A DNA stretch of 55,700 nt from Flavobacteriales bacterium (GTDB lineage Bacteria > Bacteroidota > Bacteroidia > Flavobacteriales_F > PHOS-HE28), in the NCBI GenBank assembly GCA_020635715.1, contig JACJZG010000020.1, forward strand, positions 1 to 55,700. Direction: 5' to 3'. The notes under the pieces were generated by a model that worked only from the letters and a program-made list of their open reading frames with translations, did not search any database and was not told where the DNA came from. The translations under genes and the position numbers were made by a program. Numbering within the stretch: the first letter of the stretch is position 1; every line of letters starts with the position of its first letter. This document shows, piece after piece, positions 16,163 to 25,850 of this stretch.

Positions 16163-16642
16163 ATGCAACAGGCCTCTGATCTCGACTACATCCGTGCTGC
16201 CATCGCGCTTGCCCGAGAGGGCATGGAGCGCGGTGACGGCGGCCCCTTCGGCTGCGTCATCGTGAAGAACGGCGTCATCATCGGACGCGGCAACAACCGG
16301 GTCACCAGTTCGAACGACCCCACGGCGCATGCCGAGGTGGTGGCCATACGCGAAGCGTGCCGGCAGCTCGGTTCCTTCCAATTGGATGGTTGTGTGCTGT
16401 ACACCAGCTGTGAACCCTGCCCCATGTGCCTGGGCGCGATCTATTGGGCCCGCCCCGATCGCATCGTATTTGCCGGCACGCGTGGCGACGCCGCCGACGC
16501 CGGTTTCGACGACCAGCTCATCTACGACGAACTACCCCTGCCCTACGCTGACCGCCGGATACGCACGGAGCACGTGCTGCGTGACGAGGCAAAAGCCATC
16601 TTCGAAGCCTGGAAAGCCAAGGAGGACAAGGTGGCGTACTGA
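16163..16642 (+). CDS. Nucleoside/guanine deaminase (CDA fold)
   Basis: A 159-residue zinc deaminase. The zinc motif is complete: H-A-E (PTAHAEVVAI) and P-C-x-x-C (CEPCPMC). The long C-terminal part with DDQLIYDELPLPYADRRI resembles guanine deaminase of the GuaD type more than tRNA adenosine deaminase, but the substrate cannot be fixed from sequence alone. The start at 16163 precedes ASDLDYIRAAIALAREGM, the conserved first helix. Upstream, 112 bp separate it from the divergent DUF898 gene. Confidence 0.9.
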   Translation: MQQASDLDYIRAAIALAREGMERGDGGPFGCVIVKNGVIIGRGNNRVTSSNDPTAHAEVVAIREACRQLGSFQLDGCVLYTSCEPCPMCLGAIYWARPDRIVFAGTRGDAADAGFDDQLIYDELPLPYADRRIRTEHVLRDEAKAIFEAWKAKEDKVAY

Positions 16643-16796
16643 AACCAGACCGGAAGCCATCGCTTCCCACCGTCCCCACGTGCTGGGGGTGGAACTTACC
16701 GCGGCATTCCTACTTGTTCACATTGGTGCGGGACCGGCTTCGCGCCCAGCGCCTTTGGCGCTGCCAGGTGCTCACGCACCTGATGCGTCGGTCAAC

Positions 16797-16818
16797 AAAA
16801 AACCCCGCTTTCGCGGGG
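16797..16818 (-). terminator. Intrinsic terminator of the tRNA-Gln transcript
   Basis: A perfect CCCCGC/GCGGGG stem with a 4-base loop (16803-16818) is followed, on the minus strand, by six T residues (16802-16797). It lies 6 bp downstream of the tRNA-Gln 3' end. Confidence 0.85.
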
Positions 16819-16824
16819 CTTTTG

Positions 16825-16897
16825 TTGACCGACCAGGGCTCGAACCTGGACTCTTCTGAACCAAAATCAGACGTGTTGCCAGTTACACCATCGGTCA
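16825..16897 (-). tRNA. tRNA-Gln (anticodon TTG)
   Basis: On the minus strand a 7-bp acceptor stem TGACCGA/TCGGTCA is perfect. The anticodon stem TCTGA/TCAGA encloses the loop TTTTGGT, giving anticodon TTG. The T arm CCAGG-TTCGAGC-CCTGG is intact. The discriminator is A and CCA is not encoded. The gene is 73 nt long. Confidence 0.96.
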
Positions 16898-16987
16898 ATA
16901 CCGCTTTGGCTGGCACCAAAGCGGCGCAAAAGTAAGCGATCGGACGATGCCCACATAATTGGGCCGCGACCCGGCCGGGACTTTCGG

Positions 16988-16995
16988 TATTTTCG
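16988..16995 (+). promoter_or_regulatory. Possible -7 box before the DUF2723 gene
   Basis: TATTTTCG (one change from TAnnTTTG) lies 63 bp before the ATG at 17059. The rest of the 16643-17058 gap contains the tRNA and its terminator only. Confidence 0.3.
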
Positions 16996-17058
16996 CCGCC
17001 GTACGCGCCTCCTTCCCGCTGAACGTGTGGCCGTTACCGAATTCCCCGAACCCTTCGC

Positions 17059-20000
17059 ATGGACTATAAGAAGCTGAACGTCATCACAGGCTGGCTGGTG
17101 TTCCTAGTGGCCGCCTGGACCTACGTCACCACCATCGAACCCACGGCCAGCTTCTGGGACTGTGGGGAATTCCTGGCCACGGCGAACAAGCTGGAGGTGG
17201 GCCATCCTCCGGGCGCACCCTTGTTCATGATGATCGGCCGTGTGGCCAGTGCCTTCGTAAGTCCGGAGAACGTGCCGGTGGCCATCAACATGCTCAGCGC
17301 CCTGTGCAGCGCCTTCACCATCCTTTTCCTCTTCTGGACCATCACGCACATGGCCCACAAGGTGCTCACCCGCAATGGGGATGAACCGGGGATGGGTGGC
17401 ATCCTGGCCGTGCTCGGAAGCGGTGTCGTTGGCGCCCTTGCCTACACCTGGAGCGATACCTTCTGGTTCAGCGCGGTGGAAGCCGAGGTGTATTCGATGT
17501 CCTCACTGTTCACGGCGATCACTTTCTGGGCTATTCTCAAATGGGAGAACGTGGCGCATGAAGCGCACAGCACCCGCTGGCTCATCCTCATCTGCTATCT
17601 CCTCGGCCTGGGCATAGGGGTGCAGCTGCTGGCGCTCTTGTGCATCCCACCGATCGCCATGGTCTACTACTTCAAGCGGTACGAGACCACACCGAAGGGC
17701 ATCCTCACGGCCTTCGTCATCAGCGCGATCATCCTCGGCACCATCCAAAGCGTGATCATCCCGGGGGTGGCCAAGGTGGCGGGCAAGTTCGAGCTGCTCT
17801 TCGTGAACGACCTCGGCCTACCCTTCAACACCGGCAACCTCTTCTACTTCCTCCTGCTGGCCACCTTGATCGTGCTTGGCCTCCGCTGGACGCAGCGCAC
17901 CGGTCGCGTGATCGCGAACACCGTGATCCTGGGCGTGACCGTGATCCTGATCGGATACAGCACGTACGCCATGACGGTCATCCGCAGCCTCGCGAACCCG
18001 CCGATCGACGAGAACAACCCGGAGAACGTCTTCAACCTGGTGAGCTACCTGAATCGCGAGCAATACGGGGACCGCCCGCTGCTGATCGGCCAGTTCTGGG
18101 ACAGCCCTTACGCGGCGGAGCGCAAGGATGGCACGCCGGTGTATAGCGCGGTGTACCGCATCGAGAAGAACGGACGCCTCGTGAAGAACGAGTACGACGG
18201 TTGGAGCGCTGAACACTTCGTGGAGGAGAACCCGGGCCACACCATCGATCACGCCTATGTCATCACCGACCCGCGCAAGGGCACCGAAGTGGTCTATGAA
18301 CCGGAGTTCACCATGCTCTTTCCGCGGATGTACAGTTCGCAGCGAAGCCATGTGGAAGCGTACAAGGAATGGAGCGATTTCAAGGGGCGTCCCATGCGTT
18401 CCACCGACCGGGAAGGCAAGCCCACCGTGATCCACAAGCCGACCTTCACGGAGAACATGCGCTTCTTCTTCAGCTACCAGCTGGATTGGATGTACTGGCG
18501 CTACTTCCTCTGGAACTTCGCCGGCCGGCAGAACGATGTGCAGGGCCATGGCAACATTCTGGAGGGCAACTGGCTGAGCGGAGTGGATGCGATCGACGAG
18601 CAACGGCTCGGCTCGCAGGAGTTCCTCCCCTCCAGCATGACGGAGAACAAAGGCTACAACCGCTTCTATCTGCTGCCGCTCCTCCTGGGCATGATCGGCT
18701 TCATTTACCAGCTCGTGCGGCATCCCAAGGACTGGGCGATCACGCTCATGCTCTTCTTCTTCACCGGCATCGCCATCGTCATCTACCTCAATCAGTATCC
18801 CTTCCAGCCGCGGGAGCGGGATTACGCCTACGTGGGTTCGTTCTATGCCTTCGCCGTGTGGATCGGTCTTGGCGTGCTCGCCTTGTACGATGCCGCCCGG
18901 TCCATCACGCAGAAGGAACTGGGCATGGCCGTGGGTGCCGCCGCCGGACTGGGCGTGCTGAAGTACGTGGTGGAATGGGATGGCGACCACTCCATGTCGT
19001 ACACCATCCTCTACATGGCCGTGCTCGGTGGTGCCGCCCTGTTCCTCTTCCACCTGCTTGGGCGGGTGATGAAGAACAGCGTGGTGCAGGCCACTCTGGC
19101 CACCGCGCTGGGCATGGTGGTCCCCGTGGTGTTGGTGGCCGATGGCTGGGATGATCATGATCGCAGCACGCGCATGCCCGCGCGCGACCTCGCCTCGGAC
19201 TACCTGGAGAGCTGCGCGCCCAACGCCATCCTCTTCACCAACGGTGACAACGACACCTTCCCGCTCTGGTACGCGCAGGAGGTGGAAGGCATCCGCACGG
19301 ACGTTCGCGTGGTGAACCTCAGCCTGCTCAACACCGATTGGTACGCCGACCAGATGCGCCGCAAGGCCTATGAGAGCGAGCCCGTGCCCATCATGATGGA
19401 TCCCGGCAAGTACCGCCAGGGAACGCGTGATGTGGTGGCGCTGATCCCCCAGAGCAAGACCTACCGCGATCTGAAGGAGATGATGGACTTCGTGACCAAC
19501 GACCGCAACATGCAGGTGCTCTTCCAGCGCGGTGTGAAGGATGCCTGGTTCCCCACGGACATGTTCAGCCTGAAGGCGGACAGCGCGGATGTGTTCGGCT
19601 CCGGTACCCTACAGGCCGGCGATTCCGGCTGGGTGCCCCGTGTGGAGTGGAAGATCGACCGCCAGGTGCTGCTGAAGAACAACCTGCTCCTGCTGGACAT
19701 GCTGGCCAACAACAACTGGCAGCGTCCGGTGTACTTCGCGGTCACCACCGGCCCTGACAGTTACATCAACCTCCAGGACCACTTCCAGCTCGAAGGCCTC
19801 ACCTACCGCCTGGTGCCGGTGAAGACGCCCAACCGCAACCCGAACATGAACGGCCGCGTGGCCACGGACATCATGTATGCCAACGTGATGAACAAGTTCA
19901 AGTGGGGTAACATGGACACGGAGGGGCCCATCTACCTGGATGAGAACATCCTGCGCATGACCACCAACCTGCGCCTGCAGCTGAGCAGTTTGGCGGAAGC

Positions 20001-20412
20001 CCTGATCCAGGAAGGGCGTGATGAGGAGGCGCGGAAGATCCTGGACCTTTCCGTGGAGATGATGCCGGAGCGCAACGTACCCTTCACCCGCATCATGCTC
20101 CCCACGGTGGAAGCCTACTATGACATCGGCGATACCGCCAAGGCCAACGCCATCTCCGATCGTCTTTTCACCATCATGGAAGAGAACATGACGCACTTCC
20201 TGAGCCTCGACCGCCGGTTCGCCGAGCGGCTGGGGGATGACATGGCGCTGACCCACGCGGTGATGGGACGTCTGGCCACGGAGGCGATGCGTTCGGACAG
20301 CACCTTCGGCGAGGGCCTGAAAGAGCGCTTCGATGCGATGGAGGAGCAGTACCAGGGCAAGTTGATGGAGTTGAGCTCGGGCCGGCGTGGGAGCCAGCGC
20401 ATGCGCTTCTGA
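17059..20412 (+). CDS. DUF2723 membrane protein (TMEM260/GT117-type O-mannosyltransferase-like)
   Basis: A protein of 1117 residues. The N-terminus has the family signature: NVITGWLVFLVAAWTYVTTIEPTASFWDCGEFLATANKLEVGHPPGAP. About ten transmembrane helices follow in the first 690 residues. The acidic F-W-D-C-G-E-F motif sits in the first external loop, as in GT-C glycosyltransferases. The C-terminal 430 residues are soluble (NGDNDTFPLWYAQEVEGIRTDVRVVNLSLLNTDWY). The human homologue is an O-mannosyltransferase; the bacterial role is inferred as transfer of a sugar to envelope or secreted proteins. It may act on T9SS cargo, but that is a guess. It is followed 3 bp later by the deacetylase gene. 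Confidence 0.92.
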   Translation: MDYKKLNVITGWLVFLVAAWTYVTTIEPTASFWDCGEFLATANKLEVGHPPGAPLFMMIGRVASAFVSPENVPVAINMLSALCSAFTILFLFWTITHMAHKVLTRNGDEPGMGGILAVLGSGVVGALAYTWSDTFWFSAVEAEVYSMSSLFTAITFWAILKWENVAHEAHSTRWLILICYLLGLGIGVQLLALLCIPPIAMVYYFKRYETTPKGILTAFVISAIILGTIQSVIIPGVAKVAGKFELLFVNDLGLPFNTGNLFYFLLLATLIVLGLRWTQRTGRVIANTVILGVTVILIGYSTYAMTVIRSLANPPIDENNPENVFNLVSYLNREQYGDRPLLIGQFWDSPYAAERKDGTPVYSAVYRIEKNGRLVKNEYDGWSAEHFVEENPGHTIDHAYVITDPRKGTEVVYEPEFTMLFPRMYSSQRSHVEAYKEWSDFKGRPMRSTDREGKPTVIHKPTFTENMRFFFSYQLDWMYWRYFLWNFAGRQNDVQGHGNILEGNWLSGVDAIDEQRLGSQEFLPSSMTENKGYNRFYLLPLLLGMIGFIYQLVRHPKDWAITLMLFFFTGIAIVIYLNQYPFQPRERDYAYVGSFYAFAVWIGLGVLALYDAARSITQKELGMAVGAAAGLGVLKYVVEWDGDHSMSYTILYMAVLGGAALFLFHLLGRVMKNSVVQATLATALGMVVPVVLVADGWDDHDRSTRMPARDLASDYLESCAPNAILFTNGDNDTFPLWYAQEVEGIRTDVRVVNLSLLNTDWYADQMRRKAYESEPVPIMMDPGKYRQGTRDVVALIPQSKTYRDLKEMMDFVTNDRNMQVLFQRGVKDAWFPTDMFSLKADSADVFGSGTLQAGDSGWVPRVEWKIDRQVLLKNNLLLLDMLANNNWQRPVYFAVTTGPDSYINLQDHFQLEGLTYRLVPVKTPNRNPNMNGRVATDIMYANVMNKFKWGNMDTEGPIYLDENILRMTTNLRLQLSSLAEALIQEGRDEEARKILDLSVEMMPERNVPFTRIMLPTVEAYYDIGDTAKANAISDRLFTIMEENMTHFLSLDRRFAERLGDDMALTHAVMGRLATEAMRSDSTFGEGLKERFDAMEEQYQGKLMELSSGRRGSQRMRF

Positions 20413-20415
20413 ACC

Positions 20416-21042
20416 ATGGTACCGGCGAGGGTCCCACGCATCGTGCAGTGGCTCCTGCCCCATTACACATGGCGCGTGCCCACGGAGGAACAGGTGCTGC
20501 ACCTGACGTTCGATGATGGGCCGATACCCGAAGTGACCCCCTGGGTACTGGATGAACTTGCACGTGCGGGAGCGAAGGCCACCTTCTTCTGCATCGGCCG
20601 GAACTGTGCGGAGAACCCGGCGATCCTGGCGCGCATCAGGGCGGAAGGGCATGGTGTGGGCGACCATACCTGGGACCATTTGCGCGGGAAGCGGACCGAG
20701 ACCGCGACTTATCTCGAGAACGTGGCCCGTTCCTCGGAGCTCACCAGTCGGTCCGTGTTCCGGCCACCCTATGGCAGCCTCACCCGCGGCCAGTCGAAGG
20801 CCCTGCGGAACTCGTTCCGGATCGTGCTATGGGATATCCTCAGCGGCGACTACCACCCCGGCGTGGACGCCGCAACGTGCGCCCGTCGCGTGATCACACA
20901 TGCACGGCCGGGCTCCATCATCGTCTTCCATGACAGCCTGAAGGCGGCGGCCACCCTGCGCGGTGCATTGCCCCATGTCCTGGAGCACTTCAGCCGGGCC
21001 GGTTATCGTTTCGAAGCCCTGCCTTTCGCTACGGCGGGGTGA
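20416..21042 (+). CDS. Polysaccharide deacetylase (NodB/CE4 family)
   Basis: A 208-residue protein. All CE4 motifs are visible: TFDDGP (motif 1), H-T-W-D-H (motif 2), FRPPYGS (motif 3), a tryptophan in VLWDILSGDY (motif 4) and IVFHDS (motif 5). It should remove N-acetyl groups from a cell-wall or surface glycan. No signal peptide is obvious. It begins 3 bp after the DUF2723 stop, so the two are co-transcribed. The 3' end overlaps the convergent PorE-like gene by 14 bp. Confidence 0.93.
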   Translation: MVPARVPRIVQWLLPHYTWRVPTEEQVLHLTFDDGPIPEVTPWVLDELARAGAKATFFCIGRNCAENPAILARIRAEGHGVGDHTWDHLRGKRTETATYLENVARSSELTSRSVFRPPYGSLTRGQSKALRNSFRIVLWDILSGDYHPGVDAATCARRVITHARPGSIIVFHDSLKAAATLRGALPHVLEHFSRAGYRFEALPFATAG

Positions 21043-23233
21043 CCGAGAGCACCGTGTATTCCACGCGGCGGTTGGCGGCGTGCTCTTCCTCCGAGCAGGT
21101 GACGCCCGGGGCACAATGGTTCTTCAGCTTGGAGATCCCGTAGCCTTTCGCGACAAGGCGGTCCCGGGCCACACCCTTTCCCACCAGGTATTCGGCGATC
21201 GCATCGGCGCGTCGTTGGTCCAGTTTCGCGGCTCCATCACCTTCACGCGAATCGCTGTGCACCCCGATCTCCACCTTGATGCCCGGGTTCACGTTCATTC
21301 GTTCGGCAAGACCATCCAGCTCGGTACGCGCAACGGGATCCAGCTTCGTGTCGTTCCGGGCCCAGCGCACGTACTTCAAGGAGACCGGACTTCCGATGAG
21401 CATGGGCTCAAAGGACAGGTCGCGCACCTCGTTCAGGTCGATGATACCCTCGCGCATGCCGATCGTGCTTACCGGAATGCTCATGCTGTAATAGCCGGAC
21501 TTCTCCAGAAGCACCTCGAACTCCTCATTGCTCTGCATGCGTATGCTGAAGTCGCCACCCTCCCCGGTCTGGAACGATTCAGAGAAGAAGCTGCTCAGGT
21601 TCACGACCGTGACGGTGACCCCTTCCACGAAGCCGGGCACCTCCTTGTGCCGGATGGTGCCTCGCAACCAGATGCCCGCGCTCGCCACCAGGTGGATGTC
21701 GCGCGAGAGGATCTGTTGCATCTCGATCCTGTCCGTGCTCACATGCTGGATGCCCGGGTAGCGCCCCTTCATTTCCGCCTTCACCTGATATTCCTTGTTC
21801 TTCTCCACCGGGAAGGTGTACTCCCCGCGGGAATCCGTCATGGTCGTGGCCAGCACCACCCCTTTCTTGTCCAGAAGCTTCACCTCCAGGTCGAACAAAG
21901 GCGAGCCGGTATCGTCGTCAATGACGGTGCCGGTCACCAGGAAGCTCTGCTCCAGCGGTGCGAGCATCTCGAACGCGTAGATGTCATCATCACCCGCGCC
22001 GCCCTCCCGGTTGCTCGAGAAGAAGCCGCGGCGTCCCGCCTGATCGATGATGAAGGCGAAGTCGTCCCGTGTGCCATTGACGGGCGCCCCCAGGTTCATG
22101 GGCGGGGCGAATTCATCCAGCCCGAGGTATTTGGCAGCGAGGATGTCCATGCCTCCGAGCCCGGGGTGTCCGTTGCTGGAGAAGTAGAGGGTGCCATCCG
22201 CGCCAAGGAAGGGGAAGGCCTCGTTGTGGGGCGTGTTGATGATGGAGCCGAGGTTGACCGGTTCGCCCCATTGACCGCCTTGATCCATGCACATGTAGAT
22301 GTCCGTACCGCCGTAGCCGCCGGGCATGTCGCTCACAAAGAAGAGACGCTTGCCGTCCTTGGACAGGGCCGGGTGGCCCACACTGATCTCCGAGTTGTTG
22401 TAGAGGAACTGTTCCACGCGGCCCCAGCTGCCGTCCTGGGCATAGGCCTTGTAGATGGCCAGTCGCGAGATACCCCCTGAGCTCCGCTGCGAACGGCCGC
22501 CGTAATAGTTGTTCCGGGTGAACCAGATCACATCACCACTGGCACTGGCCGTGGCAGGACCCTCGTGCAACTTGGTGTTCACCGAACCCTCCAGCGGCCT
22601 CGCATTGGCCAGATCACCGTTCGGCGTCACATCCGCGACGAACAGATCAAGGAAGGGTTGATCGTTCCAGGCGGCGCGGCGTTCGATCCCGGTGGTCACG
22701 TTGCGGGCCGAGGAGAAGATCACGCGATCGTTGCCGAGCCATGCGGTGCCGAAGTCGGAGTACGATGTATTGATCCCGGTGGGGCGCACGATGAAGCGGT
22801 CCGGCGTGGCCATGAAGTTCCGGGCGAAGCCATTGATGTTGCTGCGCAGCGGGCTGCCCTCGGTCGCCGTGGCCGCGAGGTAACGATCCATCCACTCCTC
22901 CGCCTCCACGTAATTGCCGTTGCTCTTCAGGGCCTCGGCGTAGTGGTACATCTCCTGGGGTTCGCGGTTCAGGAACTTCACCACCATGGCGTACCACTTC
23001 TCCGCCTGGTCGCTCTGCCCGGTGCGCATGTAGCACTCCGCCAGGCGCTTGGTCACATGTTCGTTCACCGCGCCGAGCTCCGTGGCCGTCCGGTAACCCT
23101 CGATGGCCCGCGCGTAGGCCATCTGCTCGAAGTAGTGATCAGCCTCCTTGATGTAAGGGTCGGCATTCCCCTGGGCCGATGCGGGAAGCACCAGCAGGAG
23201 CGAAAGGGTCCACAGGATCAGCGCGCGCAACAT
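21029..23233 (-). CDS. PorE-like OmpA-family T9SS protein (TPR, propeller, CRD, OmpA)
   Basis: A 734-residue envelope protein. Its order is: signal peptide (1-20), TPR-like helices (25-130, ADHYFEQMAYARAIEGYRTA), a PD40/WD40-like propeller (about 160-430, with repeats such as KDGKRLFFVSDMPGGYGGTDIY and DGTLYFSSNGHPGLGGMDIL), a carboxypeptidase-regulatory-like domain (about 450-540) and an OmpA peptidoglycan-binding domain (about 610-734, IEIGVHSDSREGD, QRRADAIAEYLVGKGV). This is the domain order of PorE, which links the T9SS PorK/N ring to peptidoglycan. Its 5' end touches the PorP gene (TGATG), so it closes the large T9SS locus. Confidence 0.9.
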   Translation of the reverse strand: MLRALILWTLSLLLVLPASAQGNADPYIKEADHYFEQMAYARAIEGYRTATELGAVNEHVTKRLAECYMRTGQSDQAEKWYAMVVKFLNREPQEMYHYAEALKSNGNYVEAEEWMDRYLAATATEGSPLRSNINGFARNFMATPDRFIVRPTGINTSYSDFGTAWLGNDRVIFSSARNVTTGIERRAAWNDQPFLDLFVADVTPNGDLANARPLEGSVNTKLHEGPATASASGDVIWFTRNNYYGGRSQRSSGGISRLAIYKAYAQDGSWGRVEQFLYNNSEISVGHPALSKDGKRLFFVSDMPGGYGGTDIYMCMDQGGQWGEPVNLGSIINTPHNEAFPFLGADGTLYFSSNGHPGLGGMDILAAKYLGLDEFAPPMNLGAPVNGTRDDFAFIIDQAGRRGFFSSNREGGAGDDDIYAFEMLAPLEQSFLVTGTVIDDDTGSPLFDLEVKLLDKKGVVLATTMTDSRGEYTFPVEKNKEYQVKAEMKGRYPGIQHVSTDRIEMQQILSRDIHLVASAGIWLRGTIRHKEVPGFVEGVTVTVVNLSSFFSESFQTGEGGDFSIRMQSNEEFEVLLEKSGYYSMSIPVSTIGMREGIIDLNEVRDLSFEPMLIGSPVSLKYVRWARNDTKLDPVARTELDGLAERMNVNPGIKVEIGVHSDSREGDGAAKLDQRRADAIAEYLVGKGVARDRLVAKGYGISKLKNHCAPGVTCSEEEHAANRRVEYTVLSVTPP

Positions 23234-24162
23234 CAGAAGTAACGGGGTGAAATGGTGCGTCCGCGCAGGAAGCGGAAGTCGTAACTGAGCATCACCTCAT
23301 GAGTGCCTGCGTTATAGGCGCCGATCGCCGTGGTGGTCAGATCGAAGGCATAGCCGGCGCGCAGCTGGTCGTTGATCTGGTACTGGCCCATCACCCCGAA
23401 GGAGTTGCCCAGGCGATACATGGCACCGAACCAGATGCGCTCGCGCAGCAGGAAATTCGCGTTGAGGTCGAGGGAGAAGGGAGCACCTTCGACGGTGCGG
23501 AACAGGAAGGATGGCTTGAACTTGATGTCCTTGGAGATGTCCATCACATAACCCGCCATGAGGAAGTAGTGCCTCGCCTCCTTCGCCGGGGTCACCGTGC
23601 CGCCGCTCACATCGTTCAGGTCGTTCTCCATGAGCTTCGGTGCGGACAGGCCCACGTAATAGCGGGGCGCATGCCAGAACAGGCCGAAGCCGAAGTTGGG
23701 CAGCATGCGGCTCTGGATGTTCACGTTGGCGGGGTCGTTCTCCACCACCCGTGTGAGCGAGGCAAGATCAGCCTGGTACATGTTCACCCCACCCTTCAAG
23801 CCGAATGCCAGACGCGTATCGGTGCCCGTGCGGATGCGATAGGCGAAGTCCGCATAGGCGGAGGTCTGGCGTGCGGGACCGATCCGGTCGTTGATGGCGG
23901 AGAGGCCAAGTGCGATGCTCTCGTTCTTCAACGGGGTATGCGCCAGGAAGGTCTGCGTGGTGGGCGCACCATCGAATCCCACCCATTGATGACGGGAGAG
24001 CGCCATCACCGTGAACACATCAGCGCTACCCGCATAACCCGGGTTGAACGCCAGCGTGTTGAACATGTACTGGCTGAACAACGGATCCTGCTGTGCGAAC
24101 GCGCCCGGAGCGAAAGCCGCGGTACCCACCAGGAAGGCCAGAAGCTGGATCGACCTTCTCAT
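23233..24162 (-). CDS. PorP/SprF-family T9SS membrane protein (third copy)
   Basis: A 309-residue outer-membrane beta-barrel protein with a signal peptide (1-23, ending GAFAQ). The family's start of the mature protein is intact: QQDPLFSQYMFNTLAFNPGYAGS, then HQWVGFDGAPTTQTF. The C-terminus has the typical GYAFDLTTTAIGAYNAGTHEVMLSYDF. PorP/SprF proteins are needed for surface retention or export of type B sorting-domain proteins. It overlaps the giant adhesin gene by 4 bp and the PorE-like gene by 1 bp, which ties it to both. Confidence 0.95.
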   Translation of the reverse strand: MRRSIQLLAFLVGTAAFAPGAFAQQDPLFSQYMFNTLAFNPGYAGSADVFTVMALSRHQWVGFDGAPTTQTFLAHTPLKNESIALGLSAINDRIGPARQTSAYADFAYRIRTGTDTRLAFGLKGGVNMYQADLASLTRVVENDPANVNIQSRMLPNFGFGLFWHAPRYYVGLSAPKLMENDLNDVSGGTVTPAKEARHYFLMAGYVMDISKDIKFKPSFLFRTVEGAPFSLDLNANFLLRERIWFGAMYRLGNSFGVMGQYQINDQLRAGYAFDLTTTAIGAYNAGTHEVMLSYDFRFLRGRTISPRYF

Positions 24163-25850
24163 CGGATGAGCTGGATATAGCCGGTGAACGGCTCAGCGCC
24201 CGTTCCCAGCTCGAGGACATAGAAATAGGTGCCTGCCGGAGCCGGGCCCGAGATCAGTGCATCCGGTGATGAACCGTCCCAGACTACGCTCTGGTTGTCG
24301 TAACCCGCACCATCAAAGACCTTCGCACCCCATCGGTTGAAGATCTTCACGGTATTGTTCGGGAAGCCTTCGATCCCGGGAATGATGAACCGATCGTTCA
24401 CACCATCCTCGTTCGGGGAGAACGATCGTGGGATGAAGACCTCGGTATCGAAGGAGCATGGGCTCGAGGCCGATACGTGGAATTCGGCACAGCCATAAGC
24501 ATCCGTGATGGTGGCCGCGAACGGACTGCTAACCACCACCGGGTCGCTGGTGAACACATGGGGCGAAGTGGCGGAGACGGTGCCCGGATCACCCGACACC
24601 ACGTAGGACATCGGGTCCCCGCCAACGATGTTGAACGTGACGGTATAGGTACGATCGACCTCATTGCAGATCGTGGTCACTTCCACAGCCTCCGGGTTGC
24701 TCACCACCTTCACCTTCACGACACTTGATGCCGGGGCACAGCCGGCCACCTGCACGGTATAGATGAAGTCATAATCGGCTGGAGGCAGCTGCGTGGTGTT
24801 GAGGTCGCCACCGGTGAGCGCGCCCGTTCCACTCTGATCGAGCCAGGTCCCACCAACATCCGGGGTTCCGTTCAACACCGGGAAGAGCGGGAAGGCGGTC
24901 AACGTATCGCAAACGACCACCTCTCCCTGCAAGCCGGGATCCGGACGTTGGTTGATGGTGATCTGGAAGACCGCGCTGGAGTCCGGACAATAGGCGTTGC
25001 CTGTCACCGTGTACGCATAGTTCCCGCTCGGCCTCGTGGCCGGATCGAGCATGCCATCGAAGGGTCCGCCTGGGCCGCTCCAGGTCCCACCTTCATCCGG
25101 ATCGCCCCCGAGCAGGCCGGCCAGATCCATGACCGGATCGCTCGCACAGATCACCAGGGGCTGCGGGGCGGAACCCGGATCGGGGTAATCGACCGTTGAG
25201 ATGAGCAGGGTCGCCTGCACGGATCCGCAACCGGGATCCTCGATGGTGTATACGAAGGCGTTCTGGCCGCCAGGCGGCAACAGGGTCGCGTTCAACAGGC
25301 TGTCCTCCACGATCGCTCCCGTGCCGTTCAGGTCCGACCATGCACCCCCTTGATCCGGGGTGCCATCCAAGGCCTCGAACAGGGAGAAACGCGTCTCGGC
25401 ACCACAGATGGTCAGGGTGTTGTCGTCACCGGCATCCGCACCTGACCCAACGTTCACCGTGATCGTGGCCGAAGCATTGGCACATGGAGGTGTTCCGGTG
25501 ATCTGGTACTGGAACGCGTAGGTGCCATTCCCCACGGCAGATGGATCGAAGATGCAACCGTTCAAGGCACCGGTACCATTGATGTCCGACCAGGTCCCGC
25601 CCACTCCTGCTCCACTGCCAAGCGCCGCGCACAGGTCAACCTCGGTCTGGGTGGCGCAAGCCGCCACGGTGGCACTCGTTCCAGCGAACGGTGCCAAGCT
25701 TCTATTGATCGTCAATCGCGCGGTATCGTTCACACAGGGCGCGGTGCCTACGATAACATAGCTGAACACACCACCTTCCTCGCTCTCCGGATCATAGGTC
25801 GGTACGTGCGCATCGCCGTCCTCGTCATACCAGGTGCCCCCTTGTTGTGG
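24159..25850 (-). CDS. C-terminal intact part of the giant Ig-repeat protein (type B sorting domain)
   Basis: From about 25,850 the frame is clean for some 560 residues. Seven or so Ig-like units are visible (for example AALGSGAGVGGTWSDINGTG, LPPGGQNAFVYTIEDPGCGS). The last 90 residues form the gliding-motility-type C-terminal domain: EVFIPRSFSPNEDGVNDRF, then NNTVKIFNRWGAKVFDG, and AGTYFYVLELGTGAEPFTGY with terminal IQLIR. This signal sends the protein through T9SS to the surface. The open frame extends to 26297 but the first 150 residues are out of register. The end overlaps the PorP gene by 4 bp. Confidence 0.85.
   Translation of the reverse strand, partial: PQQGGTWYDEDGDAHVPTYDPESEEGGVFSYVIVGTAPCVNDTARLTINRSLAPFAGTSATVAACATQTEVDLCAALGSGAGVGGTWSDINGTGALNGCIFDPSAVGNGTYAFQYQITGTPPCANASATITVNVGSGADAGDDNTLTICGAETRFSLFEALDGTPDQGGAWSDLNGTGAIVEDSLLNATLLPPGGQNAFVYTIEDPGCGSVQATLLISTVDYPDPGSAPQPLVICASDPVMDLAGLLGGDPDEGGTWSGPGGPFDGMLDPATRPSGNYAYTVTGNAYCPDSSAVFQITINQRPDPGLQGEVVVCDTLTAFPLFPVLNGTPDVGGTWLDQSGTGALTGGDLNTTQLPPADYDFIYTVQVAGCAPASSVVKVKVVSNPEAVEVTTICNEVDRTYTVTFNIVGGDPMSYVVSGDPGTVSATSPHVFTSDPVVVSSPFAATITDAYGCAEFHVSASSPCSFDTEVFIPRSFSPNEDGVNDRFIIPGIEGFPNNTVKIFNRWGAKVFDGAGYDNQSVVWDGSSPDALISGPAPAGTYFYVLELGTGAEPFTGYIQLIR

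Noticed and set aside
17818..19158. Long minus-strand frame inside the DUF2723 gene
   Set aside because: Composition typical of an antisense frame in GC-rich DNA; the sense gene has clear family motifs.
20963..22480. 505-codon plus-strand frame opposite the PorE-like gene
   Set aside because: Antisense shadow; the minus-strand gene has an ordered multi-domain match and a signal peptide.
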